Assembly: GCA_019510305.1 (NCBI GenBank)
Contig: JAEKKN010000041.1
Coordinates: 28,932-92,931, forward strand
Direction of reading: 5' to 3'
Origin: Microbacterium sp.
GTDB lineage: Bacteria > Actinomycetota > Actinomycetes > Actinomycetales > Microbacteriaceae
DNA length: 64,000 bases
Shown here: one piece after another, positions 18,042 through 26,405 of the stretch
Position numbering within the stretch: position 1 is the first letter of the stretch
How the letters are laid out: every line of letters begins with the position of its first letter
Program-made: the position numbers and the translations under genes
Notes under the pieces: model-generated
The model's database searches: none
The model's input: only the letters and a program-made list of their open reading frames with translations
Told to the model about the DNA's origin: nothing

Positions 18042-19303
18042 GAGGTCTCCTGGCGGGTGGTGTCGGCGGTTTCGGTGAGAGGGAGCGAGGCGCTGACTTC
18101 CCAGCCGCCGTCCGGGGTCGAGCCGGCGATCAGGGCGCCACCGAGCAGTTCGGCCCGTTCGCGCATCCCGCGAAGGCCATGTCCCGGACCGGTCGAGATG
18201 TGAGACGAGGTGGCGGGCGGCGGTGCGTTTCGCACGCGGATGCCGACGGCCGCAGCATCGGTCTGGATCCGCACGGTTACGAGTGCACCAGCGGCATGAC
18301 GGACGGCGTTGCTCAGAGCCTCCTGAGTGATCCGGAAGGCGGCGATCTGCACGGTGGGCGGCACCCGCGCGCTGTCGCCCGTGATCTCCAGTCCCACGGT
18401 GACGCCGGCACGTCGCACGGTGTGGACGAGGGCCGGCACATCGGCGATGCCCTGTTGCGGGGCGAGCTCTGCCGTCTGATCCTCGGTGCGGAGCACCCCG
18501 AGCATCCGTCGCATCTCGGTCAGCGATTCCCGGGCGGTCGCGGCGATGCTGTCGAACTCCGTCGCGGCTTCTGCGCTGATCTCAGGCAGGCGATAGCGAG
18601 CGGTCGACGCCTGAACCTGCACCATCGACAGGCTGTGGGCGATGACGTCGTGCAACTCCCTCGCGATGCGGGTGCGCTCTTCGACCAAGGCGCGACGGGA
18701 CTGCTCGAGCGCCGCATGCTCGCGTTCTCTGGTGAGCTCGGCGCCGATGCGCACCCGACCCGCGAGCAGCGTTGCGATCATGAACATGGCGGAGGCGACA
18801 GATGCCGTCACGATGAGGTCAGCGGTCACGCTTCCCGCGGTCGCCGCAGTAGCGACGATCTCAGGTCGCAGCAGCGGGGCGATGAGCGACGATACGACGC
18901 CGATGACGAGCGGGAACGCGCCGTAGCGGGCGCCGTGTCGGAAGGTCACGATGCCGACGAGGAGCACGAAGGTCAGCAGGGCAGGAACCGACCACGGCCA
19001 GGGCGCGGCGATCGCGAGCGTCGGCGACACGATCAGAGGCAGGACGAAGGCGGCCCCGCAGAAGAGGGCGACAGCCGGGCGAGGGCGAGTGATCGCCAGC
19101 AGCGGCGAGACGCAGAGCGCGGCACCCAGAATGAACGAGAGCGGCAGGGGAGTGCCGTACAGGACCGTCTGGACCGGCACCAGCACGGCGAACAGCACGA
19201 CGACGGCCGCGCACACAGCGACGAGGGATGCTGTGCGGCGGCTGATCCGCGGTGTGCGCGGTGTGCGCGGTTCGCGTCTGCGGCGTCGTGCCATGCCTGT
19301 CAT
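18038..19303 (-). CDS. Two-component sensor histidine kinase (HisKA_3 type)
   Basis: A 421-aa sensor kinase. Four to six hydrophobic segments lie in the first ~190 residues with almost no extracellular domain, as in intramembrane-sensing kinases. The HisKA_3 phospho-histidine is in RIARELHDVIAHSLSMV and the HATPase domain includes the GHGLRGMRERAELLGG glycine box. Start chosen at the ATG overlapping the DedA stop (ATGA); a second ATG lies nine bases on. The stop overlaps the response regulator start. Confidence 0.9.
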   Translation of the reverse strand: MTGMARRRRREPRTPRTPRISRRTASLVAVCAAVVVLFAVLVPVQTVLYGTPLPLSFILGAALCVSPLLAITRPRPAVALFCGAAFVLPLIVSPTLAIAAPWPWSVPALLTFVLLVGIVTFRHGARYGAFPLVIGVVSSLIAPLLRPEIVATAATAGSVTADLIVTASVASAMFMIATLLAGRVRIGAELTREREHAALEQSRRALVEERTRIARELHDVIAHSLSMVQVQASTARYRLPEISAEAATEFDSIAATARESLTEMRRMLGVLRTEDQTAELAPQQGIADVPALVHTVRRAGVTVGLEITGDSARVPPTVQIAAFRITQEALSNAVRHAAGALVTVRIQTDAAAVGIRVRNAPPPATSSHISTGPGHGLRGMRERAELLGGALIAGSTPDGGWEVSASLPLTETADTTRQETS

Positions 19304-19920
19304 CCTGCCATCTGCACCGCAGCGGTGCGTCGCCGACGAGCTGTCGTCACGCGGTCGATCACGAGTCCGATGATGAGCGCGACCCCGATGCCGACCGCCG
19401 CGCTGAGCAGAGGCTGGTCCTTGATCCACGAACCGGCGAAGAGTCCGATCACGAGGCTCAGGGCGCTCCAGCTGATTCCGGCGAGCACGCTGAGCGGCAG
19501 GAACCGACGCCACCGGAACCCGAGGGCTCCGGCCGACATGTTCACGGCCACTCGTCCGACCGGGATGTAGCGGGCGCCGAGGATCAGTGCGGCGCTGCGC
19601 TGGTCGAGCGCGCGTTCTGCGTGCCCGAACGCGGCCTTGACGCGGGGTCGCCGCATCCACGAGAAGCGGGTCGTGCCCACTCGCCGGCCGATGGCGAAGG
19701 CGATGTTGTCGCCGATCACGGCGCCGAGTGCGGCGATCAGACCGAGGGGCGCGAGCATCCAGAGGTCGCCCGTGGAGACGGCGACGGCCGCGGCCGCGAC
19801 GAGCACCGTCTCACTCGGCACCGGGGGGAAGAACCCGTCGATGATCGTGACCGCGAGCAGCACGAGGTAGAGCCACGGCGAGGCGACGGTCTGCAGGATG
19901 AGTTCGTTGATGACGTCCAC
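19300..19920 (-). CDS. DedA/VTT-domain membrane protein
   Basis: A 206-aa DedA-family (VTT domain) membrane protein; relatives move lipid carriers such as undecaprenyl phosphate across the membrane. Family elements are FFPPVPSETVL near the N-terminus and the ARYIPVGRVAVNMSAGALG stretch. It is first in an operon with the kinase and regulator, by four-base overlap. The GTG start lies six bases after a TAACGT hexamer, so the mRNA is probably leaderless. Confidence 0.88.
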   Translation of the reverse strand: MDVINELILQTVASPWLYLVLLAVTIIDGFFPPVPSETVLVAAAAVAVSTGDLWMLAPLGLIAALGAVIGDNIAFAIGRRVGTTRFSWMRRPRVKAAFGHAERALDQRSAALILGARYIPVGRVAVNMSAGALGFRWRRFLPLSVLAGISWSALSLVIGLFAGSWIKDQPLLSAAVGIGVALIIGLVIDRVTTARRRRTAAVQMAG

Positions 19921-19926
19921 ATCTCG

Positions 19927-19932
19927 ACGTTA
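19927..19932 (-). promoter_or_regulatory. Leaderless -10 of the DedA/kinase/regulator operon
   Basis: TAACGT on the minus strand ending six bases before the GTG start at 19920; no ribosome site present. Confidence 0.5.
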
Positions 19933-20051
19933 GAAAGCCCGTACCGTCCGGGGCATCACTCTGAGGTATCGACCGCATCCCTCCCCGGAGTGACATCCGA
20001 GCCCGGGCGGTGGACCTCGAGGCGTAGGCCGAACGCACAGCCGCGGCGATC

Positions 20052-20057
20052 TATACT
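20052..20057 (+). promoter_or_regulatory. Possible -10 of the ABC-F gene
   Basis: TATACT, a near-consensus -10, about 56 bases before the GTG start. No clear -35. The leader has a short GGCC-GCTC-GGCC hairpin. Confidence 0.4.
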
Positions 20058-20112
20058 GGGAGGTCGGCCGCTCGGCCTGTCAACCACCCCCTGAACGATC
20101 GGACGTCCCGCT

Positions 20113-21711
20113 GTGCTCGCCGTGCACGAACTCGAGATCCGCGTTGGCGCACGCCTGCTCATGGAGAACGTCTCGTTCCGCGTCTCCGATGGCGACAAGA
20201 TCGGACTCGTCGGGCGCAACGGCGCCGGCAAGACCACGCTGACCAAGGTGCTCGCGGGTGACCTGCTCCCTTCGGGTGGAAGCGTCACGAGGTCGGGAGA
20301 GCTCGGCTATCTTCCGCAGGATCCGCGCTCGGGCGATCCGGAGATGCTGGCACGCACGCGCATCCTCGATGCTCGAGGTCTCGGCTCACTCGCGCTCGGC
20401 ATGGCCGAGTCGACGGTCGCCATGGGCTCGGATGATCCGGCTGTGGCGGAGAAGGCGATGAAGCGCTACGCGCGGCTCACCGAGCAGTTCGAGGGGCAGG
20501 GCGGGTACGCCGCCGAGGCAGAGGCGGCGTCGATCGCCAACAACCTCTCGCTGCCGGACCGCATCCTGGACCAGCCGCTGAAGACCCTCTCGGGAGGCCA
20601 GCGGCGCCGCATCGAACTGGCCCGCATCCTGTTCTCCGACGCGCAGACGATGATCCTCGACGAGCCCACCAACCACCTCGATGCCGACAGTGTCGTATGG
20701 CTGCGCGAGTTCCTCAAGAACTACAAGGGCGGCCTGATCGTCATCAGCCACGACGTCGAGCTCGTCGGCGAGACCGTCAACCGCGTGTTCTACCTCGACG
20801 CCAACCGCCAGATCATCGACACGTACAACATGAACTGGAAGAACTACCTGCGCCAGCGGGTGGCCGACGAGGAGCGCCGCAAGAAGGAGCGCGCGAACGC
20901 CGAGAAGAAGGCCACCACCTTGCAGCAGCAGGCTGCGCGCTTCGGTGCGAAGGCGTCGAAGGCGGCCGCAGCCCACCAGATGATCGCCCGTGCCGAGAAG
21001 CTCCTCGCGGGTCTCGACGAGGTCCGTCAGGAGGACCGCGTCGCGAAGCTGCGCTTCCCGAAGCCCGCCCCCTGCGGCAAGACGCCGCTCATGGCGTCGG
21101 GACTGTCGAAGTCGTACGGTTCGCTGGAGATCTTCACCGACGTCGACCTCGCGATCGATCGCGGATCGAAGGTCGTGGTGCTCGGCCTCAACGGTGCCGG
21201 CAAGACGACGCTGCTGCGCATGCTCGCGGGCGTCGACCAGCCTGACACCGGCCAGCTCGAGCCCGGTCACGGTCTCAAGGTCGGGTACTACGCGCAGGAG
21301 CACGAGAACCTCGACGTGAACCGCTCGGTGCTCGAGAACATGGTCTCCGCCGCCCCTCACATCACCGAGACCGAGGCTCGCAAGGTGCTCGGCTCGTTCC
21401 TGTTCACCGGGGACGAGGTGCTCAAGCCCGCAGGCGTGCTCTCGGGCGGCGAGAAGACGCGGCTGTCGCTGGCCACGCTCGTCGTGTCATCCGCCAACCT
21501 GCTGCTGCTCGACGAGCCGACGAACAATCTCGACCCCGCGTCGCGTGAGGAGATCCTCGGCGCGCTCGCCCACTATGAGGGCGCCGTCGTTCTCGTCTCG
21601 CATGATCCGGGCGCCGTGCAGTCGCTGAATCCGGAGCGCGTCCTGATCCTCCCCGACGGCGTCGAGGACATCTGGAGCCAGGAGTATCAGGATCTGATCG
21701 AGCTCGCGTAG
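20113..21711 (+). CDS. ABC-F family ATPase
   Basis: A 532-aa ABC-F protein with two nucleotide-binding domains and no membrane part. Walker A copies are GRNGAGKTT and GLNGAGKTT; signatures are LSGGQRRRIELARIL and LSGGEKTRLSLATLV; both Walker B sites (ILDEPTNHLD, LLDEPTNNLD) are intact. A charged inter-domain linker of about 75 residues lies between them. Such proteins act on the ribosome, as translation factors or, in some cases, in antibiotic protection. Which applies here cannot be told. GTG start has no clear Shine-Dalgarno. Confidence 0.93.
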   Translation: MLAVHELEIRVGARLLMENVSFRVSDGDKIGLVGRNGAGKTTLTKVLAGDLLPSGGSVTRSGELGYLPQDPRSGDPEMLARTRILDARGLGSLALGMAESTVAMGSDDPAVAEKAMKRYARLTEQFEGQGGYAAEAEAASIANNLSLPDRILDQPLKTLSGGQRRRIELARILFSDAQTMILDEPTNHLDADSVVWLREFLKNYKGGLIVISHDVELVGETVNRVFYLDANRQIIDTYNMNWKNYLRQRVADEERRKKERANAEKKATTLQQQAARFGAKASKAAAAHQMIARAEKLLAGLDEVRQEDRVAKLRFPKPAPCGKTPLMASGLSKSYGSLEIFTDVDLAIDRGSKVVVLGLNGAGKTTLLRMLAGVDQPDTGQLEPGHGLKVGYYAQEHENLDVNRSVLENMVSAAPHITETEARKVLGSFLFTGDEVLKPAGVLSGGEKTRLSLATLVVSSANLLLLDEPTNNLDPASREEILGALAHYEGAVVLVSHDPGAVQSLNPERVLILPDGVEDIWSQEYQDLIELA

Positions 21712-21778
21712 TCCGCTCGCACGCGGATGATCGCATGTCGTCCGAGCGGTGTCCGCGCTCGGTGGCATAGTCGTGAGA

Positions 21779-22313
21779 GTGACGCCCGAGCCTGAACCCG
21801 CCCGCCGATACACCGCTGACCGGCTGCGTGCGCTGCCTTCGCTCATCGGCAGCGCGCCGCCCCTCGACATGGCCGCTCTGCCGCGCGACCCGGTCACGCT
21901 CTTCGAGACCTGGCTGTCGGAGGCGATCGAGCTCGGCATGGCTGAACCGCTCGCGGCGACTCTGGCCACCCTGGACGTCGACGGGCTGCCGGACGCGAGC
22001 ACGCTGATCCTGAAGGGCGCTGAACTTCTGGTGGCAACCCCTCGTACGGGCCGTGCGCGTACGAGGGCACGTCGTCGAGGCGGATCCGCACGAGAGCGCG
22101 GCCGACTTCGCGGCCCGATCGTCCGCGGCTCGAGACGGACTCGATCCCGGCGACTGGACGCTGTGGCGGATCGTTCCTGCGCGCGTCGAGTTCTGGCAGG
22201 GAGAGACCGATCGACGTCACTCCCGGATCGTCTACGACGCCGCAGCCGATCGTTGGACGCGCGTAATCACGGGCAAAGCGGCTGACGACGCTCGGGAAGG
22301 GGCGCAGGAATGA
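21779..22313 (+). pseudogene. pdxH-like pyridoxamine 5'-phosphate oxidase, broken by deletion and frameshift
   Basis: The first frame (GTG start, 7 bases after a CATAGT hexamer) encodes a PdxH-like N-terminus with DPVTLFETWLSEAIELGMAEP and ATLDVDGLPDASTLILKGA. Similarity then stops and resumes in another frame as NFWWQPLVRAVRVRGHVVEA and the C-terminal PARVEFWQG, ending at 22313. Roughly 27-30 residues expected between the two, including FMN contacts, are missing, and the frame is lost. The junction lies at GGCGCT near 22016-22024. Neither half alone would make an active enzyme. The stop overlaps the cupin start (ATGA). Confidence 0.72.
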
Positions 22314-22744
22314 ACGGATTCCAGGTCATCGAGATCGGAGCGCTCGACGAATGGCGCGCGCACCACGGCGGCTTCGATGCCGCACGTGCGCGTGACGGGC
22401 GCCGTGTCGTCGATCACGAGCTGACGATGCAGTACATCGGACTCACGGCGAACGCTCTCCAGCCGGGCGAGGAGGCCGGGTACTGGCATGTCCACTCCCG
22501 AGTGGAAGAACTGTACGTCTTCCTCGAGGGTCGGGGACAGATGGGCTTAGACGATGAGATCGTCGAGGTCGGTCCCGGAACCGTGATCCGCGTGGGTCAG
22601 GGCGTCGCACGCACCTGGCGCGCGCGACCCGATAGCGCCGGTGAGCTGCGCTGGGTGTGCGTCCGGGCCGGAGGAGACGAGCTGCCGCACCTGCCGGACG
22701 ACAGCGCTCGTCTGCCCGAGAGGCCGATGCCGTGGACCGAGTGA
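22310..22744 (+). CDS. Cupin-domain protein
   Basis: A 144-aa single-domain cupin. The metal-binding cupin motif 1 is visible as HVHSRVEELYVFLEG, with PGTVIRVGQGVARTWRA as motif 2. Function is not evident: members range from isomerases to metal-dependent dioxygenases and binding proteins. Its ATG overlaps the stop of the broken pdxH-like gene and a GH16-like gene follows after three bases, so the group is probably one transcript. Confidence 0.85.
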   Translation: MNGFQVIEIGALDEWRAHHGGFDAARARDGRRVVDHELTMQYIGLTANALQPGEEAGYWHVHSRVEELYVFLEGRGQMGLDDEIVEVGPGTVIRVGQGVARTWRARPDSAGELRWVCVRAGGDELPHLPDDSARLPERPMPWTE

Positions 22745-22747
22745 ACC

Positions 22748-23518
22748 GTGCGTGAGCCGCTCCCGCCCGCTCCGTCGCATCTGCCGTCATTCGACGACGA
22801 CTTCGCGGGAGGGCTCGACACCGCGAAGTGGATCCCGCACTATCTCCCGCACTGGACCACGCCTGAGCGATCCGAGGCTCGCTACGGCGTCACAGCCGAA
22901 GGGCTCGAGCTGCGGATCGAGGAGGATCAGCTCGACTGGCGTCCGGAGGACGCGCCGCTACGGGTGTCCAACCTGCAGACGGGGGAGTACTCCGGCCCGC
23001 TCGGCTCCCATCGGGGCACGCACCGCCATCGCCCCGACGGGCTCGTCGTGCGCACCGAGACGCCCTGCCGGTTGATGTTCGCGCCGCACCGCGGACGCAT
23101 CGACATCACGGTCTCGGCCGGTGCCGACGAACGCTGCATGCTCGCCGCCTGGCTCGTGGGCACCGAGCATCTCTCCGAGCTCGATTCCGGGGAGATCTGC
23201 GTGTTCGAGATCGACGGGTCCGCGGTCGGGCCGACGACATCTGCCCGGACCGGCATCAAGGCGCACCACGACCCCCGGCTGAGCACCGACATGGCCGAGG
23301 TGCAGCTGCCCTTCGACGCACGCGAGGCGCACACATGGACGGTGATCTGGGGCGACGGCGAGACGATCATCGGATGCGAGGGCGTCGTGCTGCGACGGAT
23401 CCTCCAGGCGCCTGACTACCCGATGCTCCTTCTGATCGACCTCTTCGAGATCGGTCGGGCGAGCGGTTCGTACCCGAAGGCCGCGACTGTTCGACGGGTG
23501 ACCGCCTGGACATCGTGA
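22748..23518 (+). CDS. GH16-like concanavalin-A-fold protein with altered catalytic motif
   Basis: A 256-aa protein of the LamG/GH16 type (beta-jelly-roll). In active GH16 enzymes the nucleophile and acid/base lie in E-x-D-x-x-E; here the aligned positions read E149-I-C151-V-F-E154, so both glutamates are kept but the middle aspartate is cysteine. No signal peptide is seen, which is unusual for a polysaccharide-degrading enzyme. Function is therefore uncertain: cytoplasmic glycan binding or a divergent hydrolase. GTG start, coupled to the cupin gene. Confidence 0.7.
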   Translation: MREPLPPAPSHLPSFDDDFAGGLDTAKWIPHYLPHWTTPERSEARYGVTAEGLELRIEEDQLDWRPEDAPLRVSNLQTGEYSGPLGSHRGTHRHRPDGLVVRTETPCRLMFAPHRGRIDITVSAGADERCMLAAWLVGTEHLSELDSGEICVFEIDGSAVGPTTSARTGIKAHHDPRLSTDMAEVQLPFDAREAHTWTVIWGDGETIIGCEGVVLRRILQAPDYPMLLLIDLFEIGRASGSYPKAATVRRVTAWTS

Positions 23519-23521
23519 AGA

Positions 23522-24328
23522 TCAGCGCGCGTCGAGCAGCTGGTCCTCGATGTCGGCGTCGCGGTCGCGGCTGCGCTTCTTCTTCTCCCTGACCGGGGCG
23601 CCCTCGAGATCTTCGCGGTGCTTCACGATCTCGGTGCGGATGATGTAGCCGATGAAGATGAAGCCCATCAGCGCGAAAAGGATCCACTGGATCGCGTACG
23701 ACAGATGCGGACCGGGGTCGTCGGTGGGGGAGTCGAAGGAGCCGAGGGCCGGCGCCGCAGGATCTTCGCTCACCAGCTGCCCGTAAGCGCTCGTCACGAC
23801 GTCACCACCGACGATGTCGGCGACGGCTGGCAGGTCGATCGTCGCCACCTGACCCGGGGGAGCGCCTCGCGCAGGTGCGGCTGCTTCGCCCTCGCGCAGT
23901 CGTACGACGACGTCGACCGTCCCGCTCGGCGGTGCGGCGACGGCGTCGGGCGCGTCACCCGAACCGGGGGCCACCCATCCGCGATCGACGACGAACACCC
24001 GACCATCGTCGGTCTGGAAGGGCACCAGCACTTCGAAGGCGCTCGTGCCGCCGTGCGGCCGGTTGCGGACCAGGAGCTGCTCGTCGGTGAGATACTCGCC
24101 GTGCAGAATCACGGGATGCCACTCGTCATCGGCGTGGAAGACGCCATCGGTCCCGATCAGATCATCGAGCGGGACCGGTTCGGCATCGTAGTTCGCTTCC
24201 ACGAGGGCGATCTGCTCGCTGCGCGAAGCGTTCCGGTCGAACTGCCAGTGCGACAGGAACACGCAGGCCACGGCGAAGCCGATCGCGACCAGCACGTACA
24301 CGCTCCAGCGCAGCATCCGCTCTCTCAT
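23522..24328 (-). CDS. SURF1-family cytochrome oxidase biogenesis protein
   Basis: A 268-aa SURF1-family protein. Two membrane helices, near residues 8-28 and 212-232, flank an outside domain with typical segments FLSHWQFDRN, LLVRNRP and VDRGWVAPG. SURF1 proteins help insert heme A into cytochrome aa3 oxidase, which fits ctaA and ctaB in the same window. The C-terminus is strongly charged (EKKKRSRDRDAD). ATG overlaps the stop of the 64-aa zinc-binding-like protein gene. Confidence 0.9.
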   Translation of the reverse strand: MRERMLRWSVYVLVAIGFAVACVFLSHWQFDRNASRSEQIALVEANYDAEPVPLDDLIGTDGVFHADDEWHPVILHGEYLTDEQLLVRNRPHGGTSAFEVLVPFQTDDGRVFVVDRGWVAPGSGDAPDAVAAPPSGTVDVVVRLREGEAAAPARGAPPGQVATIDLPAVADIVGGDVVTSAYGQLVSEDPAAPALGSFDSPTDDPGPHLSYAIQWILFALMGFIFIGYIIRTEIVKHREDLEGAPVREKKKRSRDRDADIEDQLLDAR

Positions 24329-24519
24329 GCGGGAACCCCGTCGCGCACCGTCACCGGGAAGTCACGCGCTGCCAGGTAATCGCGCAGGAACTCGACGTGG
24401 TCATCGCAGGCCAGCCAGATCTTCTCACGGTCGGCCGCGTGGATCCGCGGATTGCGCCACACCACGCGCTTCGTCGCCGCGTTCCGGCACCCGGCGCGCG
24501 AGCACACCAGTTCGTTCAC
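24325..24519 (-). CDS. Small putative zinc-binding protein
   Basis: A 64-aa protein with cysteines C6, C11 and C38 and histidine H41, spaced C-x4-C ... C-x2-H, which suggests a small zinc ribbon. GTG start overlaps the stop of the DUF3099 gene (GTGA) and its own stop overlaps the SURF1 start (ATGA), so it is held tightly in an operon. No function is known to me; the position suggests a link with respiratory membrane biogenesis. Confidence 0.75.
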   Translation of the reverse strand: MNELVCSRAGCRNAATKRVVWRNPRIHAADREKIWLACDDHVEFLRDYLAARDFPVTVRDGVPA

Positions 24520-24866
24520 TCGCGGTCCTGCCGGCTCTCGTGGATCGTGATGATCGAGGGATCGTCGTCTCCGGCCGGCGAGTCGGCGACCGCAGGCGCC
24601 TCGAGCTGCTGCAGCGGCGATTCGGCCGTGGTCTCGGTGCTGTCGCTGCCGGCGTTCGCGAAGACCACGGCGATATAGGGCAGCACGGCCGCGGCGATCG
24701 CGAACACCCAGGTGTACCAGCCGTACGGCTGGATGAACACCATGAGCCCGAAGCACAGGATGCGGATCGTCATCGTGAGGGCGTAGCGGCGCACACGATG
24801 GTCTGCCTCGTCCCGCGGCGACTGCGGAAGGGAGGTGACAGCGGGCACCAGGCGCTTGTTCTTCAC
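24516..24866 (-). CDS. DUF3099 membrane protein
   Basis: A 116-aa DUF3099 protein with two hydrophobic helices (about residues 27-47 and 52-70) and an acidic C-terminal tail. The N-terminal RVRRYALTMTIRILCFGLMVF matches this actinobacterial family. GTG start; TAGGCT is nine bases upstream. It opens the DUF3099/zinc-ribbon/SURF1 operon. Function unknown. Confidence 0.82.
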   Translation of the reverse strand: MKNKRLVPAVTSLPQSPRDEADHRVRRYALTMTIRILCFGLMVFIQPYGWYTWVFAIAAAVLPYIAVVFANAGSDSTETTAESPLQQLEAPAVADSPAGDDDPSIITIHESRQDRE

Positions 24867-24915
24867 GATGCATCCAGCCTACGCCGCCGAGCGCCCCGCG
24901 GCGCGCCCTGACGCG

Positions 24916-25554
24916 TCAGCTGTAGTCGACGAGGAAGGGGATCGTGAAGGCTCCGAAAGCGAGGAAGACCGCGAGGCCGATGAGGATCTGAGCCACCATG
25001 AGGCCCACGCCGATGTAGCCGGTGATCAGACCGCCGATCGCCATGCCGCGACCGCCGAGCGCCGGGTTGTTCTTCGTCTGCTTGAGCCCCATGTGTCCGG
25101 TGATCACAGCCACGACCGAGGCGACGACCGGAAGCCAGAGCCAGAAGAGCACGAGTCCTGCGATGCCGCAGATCAGAGAGGTGATCGCGAGTCCGCTGTT
25201 GGGGCGCGGCGGGGCGTAGGCGACCGGTGCGTACTGCTGCGGGTAGCCGCCGTACTGCTGCGGTGCGGCTCCGTACGGCTGCACAGTGCCATACGGCTGC
25301 GCTGCGCCATACGGCTGCACTGCGCCGCTGGGGTGGGCGGTGCCGTAAGTCTGCGGTGCAGTGCCGTAGGGCTGAGGCGCAGGGCCGCCGGGCGGCGGCG
25401 GAACGGCTGCGTCAAACTGCTGCGGGGCGACGCCGTAGGTCGGAGGCGGTGGCGGCACGGCGGGCGCGGCAGGTGCCGGGGGCGCGGGAGGCGCCGGAGG
25501 CTGGACCGCGAACCGCGGGTCCGAAGCGTTCGGGGGGATGCTGCTATCGCTCAC
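24916..25554 (-). CDS. DUF4190-type membrane protein with Pro/Gln/Tyr-rich repeats
   Basis: A 212-aa protein. Residues about 25-130 are low-complexity, with Pro/Ala runs and repeated PYGAAQ/PYGTVQ/QQYGG units; then a DUF4190-like domain with two or three helices (SLICGIAGLVLFWLWLPVVASVVAVITGHMGLKQTK). Such proteins are common in actinobacteria and of unknown function; the disordered N-terminus probably faces the cytoplasm. GTG start with AAAGGCG upstream; a start at 25605 would add 17 residues. Confidence 0.8.
   Translation of the reverse strand: MSDSSIPPNASDPRFAVQPPAPPAPPAPAAPAVPPPPPTYGVAPQQFDAAVPPPPGGPAPQPYGTAPQTYGTAHPSGAVQPYGAAQPYGTVQPYGAAPQQYGGYPQQYAPVAYAPPRPNSGLAITSLICGIAGLVLFWLWLPVVASVVAVITGHMGLKQTKNNPALGGRGMAIGGLITGYIGVGLMVAQILIGLAVFLAFGAFTIPFLVDYS
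25237..25350. repeat. Short tandem coding repeats (PYG units)
   Basis: Repeated 12-27-base units coding for PYG-A/T-x-Q in the DUF4190 gene. Such repeats can expand or contract between strains. Confidence 0.7.
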
Positions 25555-25691
25555 GTCGGCGCCTTTCGTCGGGTTCAGCGTTCCAGTCGGGTCTGGTTCT
25601 GTCAAACTTCGGCACCGGTCGGCTCACTGCATCCTCGATAGGATCGATCCGACCGGCCGTCGGCCGTTGCACGGTCAGATCAGGAGTGGAA

Positions 25692-26402
25692 ATGAGTTCT
25701 CAGCGCGTGGTCCTCGTCACCGGAGGAAACCGAGGCATCGGCTTCGCGATCGCGGAGCGCTTCGTGCGCGACGGTTACAAGGTCGCGGTCACGGCGCGCA
25801 GCGGTGAGGGCCCCCAGGGCACTCTCACAGTGAGGGCCGACGTGACGGATGCAGCGTCACTCGACGCCGCCTTCACCGAGGTCGAGCAGCAGCTCGGACC
25901 GGTGGAGATCGTGGTCGCGAACGCCGGCATCACCAAGGACACACTGCTTCTGCGCATGAGCGAAGACGACTTCGACAGCGTGGTAGCCACCAACCTCGGA
26001 GGGACGTTCCGGGTCGTCAAGCGCGCGTCGAAGGGCATGCTGCGTGCGCGCTTCGGCCGGGTCATCCTGATCTCGAGCGTCGTCGGACTGTACGGCTCGG
26101 CGGGTCAGGTCAACTACTCGGCCTCGAAGAGCGCGCTGGTCGGATTCGCCCGCTCGCTGACACGCGAACTCGGCGGTCGCGGCATCACCGCCAACGTCGT
26201 CGCCCCCGGGTTCATCGAGACCGACATGACTGCCGAGCTTCCCGAGGAGACGCAGAAGCAGTACAAGGCGAGCATCCCCGCCGGGCGCTTCGCGACGCCC
26301 GACGAGGTCGCCGGCGTCGTCACCTGGCTGGCGGGAGACGACGCCGGCTACATCTCCGGCGCGGTCATCCCTGTCGACGGCGGTCTCGGGATGGGGCACT
26401 GA
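25692..26402 (+). CDS. fabG: 3-oxoacyl-ACP reductase / SDR, FabG-like
   Basis: A 236-aa short-chain dehydrogenase, most like beta-ketoacyl-ACP reductase FabG/MabA. Cofactor motif TGGNRGIG at residues 10-17, NAG at 77-79, catalytic S129, Y142 and K146 (YSASK). Start at an ATG behind AGGAGTGGA. It is alone, 3 bases from the convergent hydrolase gene and away from the fab cluster at 39-43 kb, so substrate assignment to fatty acid synthesis is likely but not certain. Confidence 0.88.
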   Translation: MSSQRVVLVTGGNRGIGFAIAERFVRDGYKVAVTARSGEGPQGTLTVRADVTDAASLDAAFTEVEQQLGPVEIVVANAGITKDTLLLRMSEDDFDSVVATNLGGTFRVVKRASKGMLRARFGRVILISSVVGLYGSAGQVNYSASKSALVGFARSLTRELGGRGITANVVAPGFIETDMTAELPEETQKQYKASIPAGRFATPDEVAGVVTWLAGDDAGYISGAVIPVDGGLGMGH

Positions 26403-26405
26403 CGC

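Noticed and set aside
20113-21711. Calling the ABC-F protein an antibiotic resistance factor
   Set aside because: The linker does not identify a known resistance subgroup, and housekeeping ABC-F proteins look the same at this level.
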